DNA of 64,000 nt from Siphonodentalium dalli (Eukaryota > Mollusca > Scaphopoda > Gadilida > Siphonodentaliidae). This document shows, in pieces, positions 30,101 through 42,100 of this stretch (the first letter of the stretch is position 1; every line of letters starts with the position of its first letter). A model generated the notes under the pieces. The model saw only the letters and a program-made list of their open reading frames with translations, made no database searches and was not told the DNA's origin. Where the stretch lies: assembly GCA_032622095.1 (NCBI GenBank), contig CP136065.1, positions 21,066,134-21,130,133 on the forward strand. The letters run 5' to 3'. Both the position numbers and the translations under genes were made by a program.

Positions 30101-33100
30101 AAATCCGATACGTAGGAATAATGCACAACAGAATAGAAGTGCTATGTGCACTCTAATTAATCCACGATTAACAAAAAAGTCAATTGAAATGTCATGATTC
30201 GGCACAAATACAATGCGTTGAACTATCCGGATGTAATACCGACCATGGAGTATTGATTGTTATTCACCGGACCAGGTTTGTAAGACTGACCACACATTTA
30301 ATTGGTAAGAGAAACTCATCACTGATTGTAAGTTTCTCTGGCTGATTGGGTGTTATAAATATGTAATAAGCACGGCGTCCGATTTATACGCGAAATAAAT
30401 ACCACGCGCGCCCTCCGGACGCTTGTGATCTATATTTCGCTTATAAATCGGACGCCGTGCTTATAGCGTATATTTCATCACCATTTGAAAATAGAAAACA
30501 GCTGAAATCATAGAACGATTCCTCCCGTTATGGCTTTCCAAATGCAACATAATTCAAACTAAAAATGTATATGCAATGCAATGGTAATAACTCTATCTTT
30601 AAAATATAGAGTTATTCCCCCTCCATTGAAAATAATACAGTTTGCACAACAAAACAGATCAAACTTAGCACAAAAACACGTCGGCAACCTAACAAATACA
30701 ACATGTTCACCGATTATTACACCGGATAAGTTGATAATACAATGTTTTTGAGCTTCCACTTTCAAATGGTATATAATATGGCATATATTTTATATAATGT
30801 GATCTGGGGGTTCGAAAATAATGTGGGCCTTTAAGTAGTTGGCCCTATATGTTCCTGAAAGAGACACAAGAAACACAGGGTGCCACACATATATTTGGCT
30901 TGACTTTTAAGTTATTAAAGAAAGAGGTTTTCAATAAATAATGTGTTGACATGATATTGTTATCAAATTACTACTAGTAGAAGTTCTATGCCGTAAATGT
31001 TTCTTATCTCTGCCCCTATGTTATGACCAGTCCACTCTATATCGATGGCTCCGACAAGTAATTATTATATGGGTCTTTAATAATGCTACCTCATATTTAC
31101 TCTTTCGGAAACATAATTTTTGTCAAATTTCCAGATACAATTGGGACTCTACAGTGCATATTTAACATCGTTCGCCGTGTGTTAGAATCTGTGGTATGTT
31201 TTTTATTTATATTTGGTCAGTGCGGACCAAATGGAAAATACATCATTTCTACATTCTGACTAAGAAACCAACATTCTTTGTAGCTACTCTTCGGTGCTTT
31301 CTCTCATGTGTATCCACTAAGACCAACAAAGTCGTAACAACAGACGTGTCAGTGGAGGATGGAGTTGGTTGTTCATATGAAGAGAAAAACCATATCTGCA
31401 TCAATGGAAAATGTGAGGTAATCAAGTATGTCTAAGAGTGATTTTCTGTAAGGGTGCGTTCATACGCTGGCAAGTTTGCACGGTATGTTTTGCAGACATT
31501 TTGTCACCGAAAACCACATGGTGCCATATATTAATATGAACGGAAACGTGCATATAATATGCATATTTTCCAAAGCAAAGACATGAGTAAAATTTCAGTA
31601 GTTGCACCAGGGGGGGGGGGGGGGGGTCGCGGAAAAAATTTACATATATAGGGCGAAAAAAATGTTTTTGCCCCACTCGGGGACCCACCACCCCTCTACC
31701 TGCAATTTTTTCTTTTTTTTCCGCCCAATTTTTGGGACCCACCCCCAAAATCTTACAAAAAACATAAAATATAAACCAAATCATAGCCTAGCAAAGAATT
31801 GTTCCGTTTCTTATTATTTAATACTATTCCCAGCATTTTAATAAACCTCTAAACTGCTCTAAATGGAGATAATTCTATTAGTATAAAATATGGAAATGCT
31901 GAATGCATGCACTTAAAAACATTGGGCATTATGCCATAAAACATAATAATTATGAGGTAATACATGTCCTGATATCCTCAATAACTCCATATTCTTTTAT
32001 ATAACAATAGTATAAGATATTTTAGAGCCAAGGCCCAATAGTAATACTGTAGTAATAGGGGTAGAACAAATTTCATCTCCCCTATTTCTGTGATATATAT
32101 CTGCACATGGGTATGATGGGACCCAAGGAAAGTCACACTCACAGCAACTCACAGTCTAAATACATGTATGCATGTCATGTTGGTGTACAGATTGACATAT
32201 ACCAATATTAGTGTGCAATGTGGTTTACTGGACGTATCACATGGAAACCCATTATAAGAACAAGCATCCTGGATCAGACTGTCCAGTTGAGATATGTGAC
32301 TCTGAGAAAGTTCGCATGAAGAGAGTTTCATAGATTACCTGTGCAGCTTGATCCAGGTTAGTATGATTTATAATTAGTTTCAAGAACAAAGTTCATATTA
32401 GTCATGTTTATATTCTAGCTTTATGTTGCATATGGAATAAGTTGAGACTTTAATACCAAAAGCTACTTTTATAGTTACATTGCTCTATCCTGCTATATCC
32501 TAAATTGAATATCAAAGCAACCAATAATGAACAAGCAACTAATAATTACAATACCATATATGTATTGGCAGTCAAATAACTGGAATTCCAGATATACTAC
32601 CATACTACATGTATATGTACAGTACGTAACTGCTTAGACTTGTGAATAATAACTGTGGTTGAATTAATATCACAAAAGGCTAAGCTTTCATATTGTTTAT
32701 ATCCAAATAGTATGACATTTTTGTATGAGTTATTTTGTTTTATAGTTTTAAACCAGTGGAATATAGTGGAATTGTTATTTTTGTTTGTATCATCAAGTTT
32801 ATCTTGATAACAAATAATATCCATTATGTGGATTAAGAACAGAAGATGGTAATCATTTCATAATTATGCTTATATGCAAGCATTGTCGACTGATCGTGTC
32901 TGAGCATATAATTATGTTATAACAGTAAACAAATTTGTCAAAAGTAATTGCAAAATTCATCACAGAATTCATCAATATAAACTCAGCTTTATATTTTGTT
33001 CAAACCCTTAAAGGGATACACATTTGTATATATATAGCTATAACATACACTTTGACATCCAATTGAAAGGCTATCTTGGATATGCATATTATAAATGTCT

Positions 33101-36100
33101 GTTCTTGTGTTTTAATGTTTGTTATATGATTTGTTTATATATATAATATATCTTTCATCCGTCGAAATATGGTACATTAATTTTAACATACATCAGCATA
33201 CATACACCCCTAAATGGTAGTTAGTTCTGGTTAGTATGTTTTAAATAGCCCAGTGTGTCATATGGTTGATATTAACAGATTACATGAGCACAAAAACCGT
33301 GATTTTAAGTGGAGGAAAAAATTAGAATTTTTGGTCATTTGCGCATTTTTTCCGGGTCCAAATGACCCACCCACCCCCGCCCTATATATGGAATTTTTGT
33401 GCGCGACCCCCCCCCCCCCCCTGGTTGCACTGGTAACGGTGCTATTATAACGGTGCATATCGTTTTCTACGATGAAATCTTAATGTATCTTAAGGAAGGT
33501 TCGGCCTACTGGATTCTGGCAACAATTTGTTTTATTAATTCAATAAACAACAATCAAATAAAATTATTCATCTATGGTCTGATTGTGCTTTATATTATCA
33601 AATATGTTTTTGTTATAATAATTTCCAGTATAAGATATGTAATCCGAAATTATCTTTATTGTCTTTATTGAGAGATCGCCCATGCAGCGCTATCTTTTCT
33701 CTGTGGGAATCTAGATCTTACAGCACGGCCACCACCCTTGGTGTGCCAATGATGTGAGCTTCAGTGTGGTTATTTATTTTATTTTTTTTCAGAAAATTGG
33801 CTGTGATGGTATTATTGAATCAGGGCTGAAGTATGATTCATGTGGTATTTGTGATGGTGATGGATCCAAGTGCCAAACCGTGAGTGGCGATTTCAAGGGC
33901 AAAATTTCCAGAAGTAAGTATAAAGGTTTCTGAAGTATTTTAAATGCTAAAAGACATATGGTTATAGTGTAAGAAAGATAATCTGTTAATTCTTTGTCAT
34001 CTTGAGCAGCAGAACCATCCGATGACAGGCGGGGGCATGGCAACAGAGCCAAAATGTTGAAACTTTGAAAATTTCATACCAAACCAGACCAAATGTAGGT
34101 TTAAATTCTTCTAATATAATATTCCTACCAATAATTCGTATGAAGTTTTTAAACCAAATGTTTAATATTTTCCTCCTTTTGATAATTTGTTTGGACTGAA
34201 ATGGAAATTATTTGGAAATTTCCAAACACAGGGGGGTGCAACTGGAATTTCTCTGAATTTGTTTTTCTTTTCTTTTCTTTTTTTTGTCTAGAAAATTTTT
34301 GTCTGCTTCGGGGAGGCGGGTGCAGTTGAAAATTCCAAGGTGGACACACTTCCCCAATCAAGACTTTCTAGTCATGCCCCTGGGCAAGGGACATCTTTTC
34401 GATAACAGAACAGGGCAGCATTCAAATACACAGGTCAAACACAATGATAGAAATGCAAAAATAAGTGGGAAATATCATCAGTAAATGCCATACGTATGCA
34501 ATGATCAAGGGCTAAACTATCACAAATTATACATTTGACTTCTGAAATGATATTAAGCCTTTCTTTACTAAATGGATTTATCCCATTCAGTTATAAAAGT
34601 ATACCTTCGAATGGTCTATTATTCATCTGGAGGGATGTTCAGATAATAAGACCAGACGACAGATTGACGAAAAGCTATAATACGACGGATTCATATTGTT
34701 TTGTGGGAAATGTTCAGATAATTCATTATTTTATAACTTATCATCTCACCATTCCCTAAGGGAACTACTAATTAATGAATATTTGGTAAATAAAGGCCCA
34801 CTTAATTTTCGAACCCCCAGTTCACATTATATAAAATATATGCCATATTATATACCATTTGAAAGAGGAAGCTCCAAAATATTGTATTTTCAACTTATTC
34901 GGTGTAATAAACTGTGAAACATGTTTTTCAACTTTTTTGTTGAGTTACTGACGTGTTCTTGCGCTTAAGTTTGATCTGTTTTGTAATGCAAACTGCATTA
35001 TTTTCAATTGAGGGAGCTTAACTCTATATCTTAAAGATAGAGTTATTCCCCTTCCATTGCAAATACATTTTTAGTTTGAATTCTGCATTCTGGGAGCCAA
35101 AACGGGGGGGATCTTTCTATGTTTCGTCTGTTTTCTATTTCTCTATGGGCATCTTCTGAGACACAGACTTCTCAAATGGTGATGATTTATGGTATTTTAA
35201 TCATATTTTATGGCACAGATTGTTATTAAAACCGTATATCAAGGCACATAAAAACAAATCGGTGACTCCAAAATGAAGTGGGCCTTTAAAGTTTGTTTCT
35301 GATATTTCCGGACTTTTCTGCCGTTCTGGGGAGTCTGGAAGGGAATTTTCTGCGCATTTTTTTATCAGACACATTATATCAGTGCACATAGTTATAGTAC
35401 ACTCATTCACATTTCTATAGACGATATAATTCTTTCCAAAACTGAATTTTTTAATCATGACTTTCTATTACAGAGAACACAGGTTATTTTGAGATCACTA
35501 CTATACCGAAAGGAGCGAGAAATATTGAAGTCAAAGAACGAAAAGGAACCCCAAATTTCTTAGGTGATTAGATATATCGGTGGATTAATCGCAATAAAAA
35601 TTCAATGACATGCAGCATAGTGTCCATTTTTTGTAATAAGGTTGTTAGTGTCTATTTATTTATTTGATGATTGAAATTTAGATTTCTAAATTCATATATT
35701 CAAATTTTCACAATCGATAACCATTTTATTATTCACTATTTATAACAGATAATATAGCCCTCCTAGCTAAATGTAATCAACTGATCCTTCTAAGCCCAGC
35801 TATTATAGGAAGCAGTTTGGCCCCTCTGGGGGACCCCATTCTGCAAATGACAGACACACCAAACTCAAGCTTGATTGGAAGAGGGCACAACTTTAGAAGG
35901 GCACTTTTTCTAAAAAAAAAAAATATATATATAATGAAGCAATGATAATAAACAAGGTTTATTAATTTCACTCATTAACTTGTTAGCACTACAGGAGGTG
36001 AAGTCCAGTATATTCTACCTCAATGGCGGCAGACGACAAGGAAGAGAAGCGGCGTTTGTGAAAAATGGCATGAGGTTTATATATGACCAGGATGTGTGGA

Positions 36101-39100
36101 AAGAGTCAATTAAATCATCAGGTCCAGTTCCAGAGGACCTGAGGCTAATGGCAAGTGTGTTAATATTATCAGTTCCTCCATGGACCTGATGCAAATGGCA
36201 AGTGTGTTAATATTATTCCTCCATGGACCTGATGCTAATGGCAAGTGTGTTGATATTAGTCCTACAAGGACCTGGTGCTATAAGCTAGTGTATTAACATA
36301 AATCCTACAAGGACCTGAGTTTATAAGCTAGTGTATTAACATAAATCCTACAAGGACCTGAGTCTATAAGCTAGTGTGATAATGTTAATCATCCAAGGAT
36401 CTGATGCTAATGGCAAGTGTGTTAATATTAGTCTTCCAATGACCTGAGGCTAATAGGAAGCGTGTGACTATTAGTAATCCAAGGTCTTGAAACTAAGCTA
36501 GTGTGTTAATATTAATCCTCCAAGGACCTAAGACTATAAGCTAATGTGTTAATATGCACACACAGCTATGCTTATCGGGATTATTTACCATAACTGGGCG
36601 GTGATGAACTAAACTGCCATGCATATTACCAACCGAGCCACTGGGGTCATGTGTTTTGGGTACCCAGCTTGACATTACATTTTGCAATATATTGAGTGGG
36701 GAACAGGACAACCCGACCCAGGGACAACCCGACCCGATTGATCAGGGACAGCCCGACCCAGGGACATTCCGATCCGTTACAGGCCGATCTGGGACAACCC
36801 AGCCTGATGACCCGAACTTAGAATAAAGGCCTATATCTTTTGCAACAAAGTATATCGTTCGATAAAATCTTGGTACACCAGTTGTTTTGTCCATTCTCTC
36901 CCAATTGTCAAGTTTATGAGTCCAACAAAATTCCTGTACAATATGTATCATATACTTGTCCCTCGTTGTTGTTATGTATCGTTTGTTATTGTACAAATAA
37001 AAATCAATTAATCACAGCCACAAACTGTCAATTCCAAGAACATGCCCGTCTGTTTTACGGATGATAAGTTATAGTTATCTGATATCTGTCAACTTTAGTA
37101 TGTGGATTAATCGCTTGGATGCTGGAAAAATCAGATGCCTGCATCTGAAGAACTGGGTATATTTATCGGCAAATTAAAGAACCTGAACATTTAATTGGTG
37201 CTTTATAATAGGAACCTTACATTTCGAACAAAATATAAAATATTGCAAGTGCAATAAAAAATATTTACTAAAAGATTGAACATCCCAACCCTGAAAATTT
37301 GGACGACCCGACCCAACCCCCCCCCCCCCCCTCCCAGGACGACCCAAAATACCCCCAGGGACGACCCAAAATACCCCGCCTGGTTGACCAACCCAAAATA
37401 CCCCACCCCCCCCCCATGGACAACCCAAAATTACCCCCCCCCCCCCCGGACGACCCCTACCCAAAATACTCCCCCCCATGGGGGACGACCTGACCCAAAA
37501 TACCCCTGGATTGCTGCTCAGTGAGAGCTTTCCGATGAATGGCAACAAGCCATATTTCCGATTTAATCCTGAAAAGTTACCCATAATTATGCGGTGGTTA
37601 AGGAGTCGATTATTTAGGGCATTACTCTATGTGCTCCATTGTTATGAAATTTGTCACAGCTATTATAAACCACACTGTGAATTATGGCCATGCCCGTGGG
37701 TACCGTTGCTCTTGGCTGACTACCAGTGACAAATAAAGGAACAAATTGTAGTTTAGTTTTCAATTATACGAATAGGTAGCCCTTCCATGACTGGGTCGAG
37801 CTTCCTGAAATTTTGCAAAAACCCTGTGCTGGCAGCCTCGCATATATAACAAGAAAACCCTGTGCGGGCAGCCTCGCATATATAACAAGAAAACCCTGTG
37901 CTGGCAGCCTCGCATATATAATAAAATATGTTGGCCAAACAATATTGACCTTGACCTTGTAAGCCAGTGCATGCTGTTATATATGCGAGGCTCCCTATGG
38001 GAGACTACTATATAAGATAATGCACTGGCACATGATATTTAATGCTGCACCGACGCAGCTCCTGTCATTAAAGGGTTAATGTATAATGTATGTAATAAAT
38101 GTTTCTTTGCAGCTCTATCCACAGGATAGAAGGTACGAGATGGACATTAGATACCAGTACACAGTAAATAAGGGTGATCGAGCTAAGCTACTCTATGAGT
38201 GGAAGTTTGTGAAGTGGTCGTCATGCTCGGTGACTTGTGGAAAAGGTATGTGACATGCAGTGAAAAAACATATACCAACGCGCTTTCAATTGAAGATGTT
38301 AAATGGTAATCAATCCCGAATGCTCATTAGCACTGGTTGTCATGTTAGTTAATGCCACTTTTCGCTCCAGAATACACCTAATTGAATTGTTCCCGTTATT
38401 GAAATAGGTCGATAAATACTTGGGACATATAATACTCGTAGAAAGGTAGTTCTAAGTATTTATCGACCTATTTCGATAAGGGAAAAATTCAACTTTGAAC
38501 ACGATGGGTCCCAAACAAAAGACAGCACATAAAATAGTGTTTCGTATATTCTTGATATGGTAGAAATAAAGAGCGTTCGTTTCACTTGTGTGCGAAAACA
38601 TTGAAAGTGTTGGAAAATGGCTGTGACCTTGGAAAGTGTCTTTTCGGATCATAAGAAGCCATTATATCAACAGTTCGTGCATTTGTCGACCTCCTTCCAA
38701 ATTAAGTAGACATAATTTGGAAGCTCGAATGAGCCATGACCATTTAATTACTGTGCCAACAATTTATGCCTTTCCAAATGACTTAATTAGATAAAAGTTA
38801 GATTAGCAACTAACTAAATCATTTCTCCTCAGTTTGAAATCAAGTGATGAACGCTGCTGCCAGGGCTGTTGAGTCAGGCTATCTCTAGATATGGTCTGAC
38901 TGCACACAACACTCATATATGCATGTCAGTAAGAAAAAAATAATGTCAGTTTTACATAAGCTATGTGGACATTGGAACGCGTATTTGGATATAGTATATC
39001 AATGAATATGTTTGTATCAGTACGTTTTACATAGTATTAATACAGCCATGACATCTTTTTTATATCTAGGCACTCAGCGCATCATTTATGGATGTTATGA

Positions 39101-42100
39101 GAAAAATATGCGTACACGTCTAAACGACACCGCTTGTGATGACATTGAACCAGCAAGGAATGATACAACATTCTGCACCAGAAACAAGTGTACTAAAGAT
39201 ATGTAAGTATATATATAACGTATCTAATATATAGAATATATAACGTATCTTATATATAGAATATATAACGTATCTATTAATATACAGAATATATAACGTA
39301 TATAATATATAGAATATATAACCTATCTAATATATAGAATATATAACGTATCTAATATATAGAAATGCATTGTTTATTTCAGATGAAATCATTTCGATGT
39401 TCTTCAAAATACTTTTATTTGAAGAAAAAAAAACATTCATATTTCTGTTATGGTTCCCATATTAAAGATACTGGCGGCGTTGGCAGTGGGTGTGCTGTTA
39501 AAATATTCAGCTCTGTCAAAAATCGCCATAACAGAAAAAAATATAGACAGAACTTGTTCTTATACCAATCAGAAATATGGCATAAATAGTATATTATTGT
39601 CAAATGTTTTTCCTTTGTTATGTAAACAAAAACAAAAAACATTACAGAACCTGGCTTTTGTTTAGATCCGGATATGGTAAACATAAAGAGCGTAATCTGT
39701 TACTGTTTTCCTGATATGGAAATAATAAAGAGCGTTTATTATTTTATATCATTTGTGTGTGATTAACCAATAGAATTGCGCTGTGTTATTTAAACAGAAG
39801 CAAAACTTCTGTAACACGAACAGGTTCTTGTTTACGTACACCATCGTACGTCTTGACGACAATATATTATTTACGCGCTGATTATGTTTGGCATATGAAC
39901 AAAACTATATATATTTTAATATTCCTTCCGTTGATGGCGATTTGAACAAATATGAATATTTCTGCAATGAACGCCGCCCGTGCCTTTAAACTACTTCTGT
40001 TCTTTGTGTTGATATTTGTGTGATTAATTTATTTGTGGCTATTAATTTCCAGGTTAAGAATACCCACTCCCCCGATGGCTGAGAGCTCGGGGACAATTCT
40101 CTCAGAATCAAGACATTATGTGAATTTAAAATGATACACTTTGATGGTGTGTTCAAATGTGTACAGCCAATAACAGTGTTCCACGCATGTATGTTCATGC
40201 TAATCTGCAGCACTGAGCGTCATATTTTTTATAGAAAATTATATGTAATGACTCTAGTTGGTATATATATGTAATGACTTTCATTGGTGTATATATGTAA
40301 TGACTCTCGTGTGTATATATGTAATGACTCTAATTGGTATATATGTAATGACTCCCATCTGTGGAAATCCATCCAAAGATGCTTTTATTTTTTATTTTTT
40401 TTAGCTGCCCCCCCCCCCCCCCCCCTTGGCAATGTATCAGTCTGAGCGCACCATCTTTGCTGATAAATTACTCGCAAAAGCCTTCAAATTCTCAATACAA
40501 ACGAATTTCTTTTCAGAATACCATATATCTCATCACAAAGTAATAAGAAACTGTTCGATATAATTCAGCAATATATTGTAGCAACTAAGCATCTCGATAA
40601 CTGAATTAAAAATAGAAATATATTCACAAGGACTGCAAATTGCTTTAGTATATATGAACTATGCAGTTTAATAATCTACTGACTCCCCACTTATGGACCT
40701 ACTCCCCCACTCAACCACCAGTTGTTTAAAACACTTCTTCAAATATTTCCGTTATTTCGTTAAAAACACTTTTTCGTTGTATTTCATATTTCGATAATTC
40801 GCTATATTTGGCATATTATTATGGCATATGGGATTATCTAATACATATTTTGGGACTTCTGTCTGTCTGTTTGTTTGTTATCTATGGCCGGGAAAACTGC
40901 CGAACGGATTGAGCCCAAACTTTCTATCTAAGGGTAAAATCCCAGATGAAGTGTCATCGCACCGCTTCTGAGAACGTCAGAGCACTACTTCTCCATCCCA
41001 GTCACCAAAATGACCGTCCTTGGCACTGTGGGATTAATCGCGTTGATAGTTAAAGAGCGTTCGTATCCGCAGTGTCGTTGATAAAGAGCGTATGCGTGTA
41101 GTGTGATTCTTATGTCTGGGGCCAGATGTGAGTGTGTCTGTATCCAGACATGAGCGTGTTGTGTGATTCTTATTTCTGTCTTCGTACTTAGGGGTTCCAA
41201 GGACGGGGGGAGATTTTCATCGGGTAAGTTTTTCCGCCCGAGGTGATCTTCACCTTGAAACGGGTACCCACAAACGTACCTCTTTCAGGGACGGGTACCA
41301 TCACGGGACGGGTACCATCATTTCTCTTGATTAAAAAGGCAGAATTATCTCAAATTAAATTTAAAAATTAACGGATTTCGACGAAATTTGATACCTAGGG
41401 ATACTTTTGTCGGGGGAGTGTTTTCGACGGGTCATATCGCGACCCCGACCTGACCTTGACTTTCAAAATGGTCAATTCAAGGTCAAATCGGGTAAAACGG
41501 ACGGATTTCGACGAAATTTTATATCTAGGGATACTTTTGTCCGGGGAGTGTTTTGGGCGGGTCAAATCGTTACCCCCGACCTGACCTTGACCTTCAAAAT
41601 GGTCAATTCAAGGTCAAAGCCCGGACGAAGTCGGGTCACCTGCTAGTCTAACATATATTTTGGGACTTCTCTCTGTATGTTAGCTATGGCCGGGAAAACT
41701 TCCAGACGGATTTTGACGAAATTTGATACCTAGGGCTAATTTTGTCCAGGGAGTGTTTTGGACGGGTCAAATCGTGACCCCGACCTGACCTTGACCATCA
41801 AAAAGGTCAATTCAAGGTCAAATCGGGTAAAACGGGTCGGAATTTGATACCTAGAGGTACTTTTGTCTGGGGAGTCTTTGGACGGGTCAAATTGTTACCC
41901 CGACCTGAACTTGACCTTCAAATAGGTCAATTCAAGGTCAAATCGGGTAAAACGGACGGATTTCGAAGAAATTTGATACCTAGGTTACTTTTGTCCGGGG
42001 AGTGTTTTGGACTGGTCAAATCGTGACCCCGACCTGACCTTGGTCTTCAAAATTGTCAATTCAAGGTCAAATCGCGAAATTTGACGGGATTTCGACGAAA

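Noticed and set aside
31196-31435. 79-residue frame starting [13 protein letters not shown] as a separate gene
   Set aside because: Only the part from 31284 is coding, as ADAMTS exon 6; upstream residues are intron.
37174-37584. Gly-rich minus frame and Pro-rich plus frames
   Set aside because: Products of the C-rich repeat at 37295-37510.
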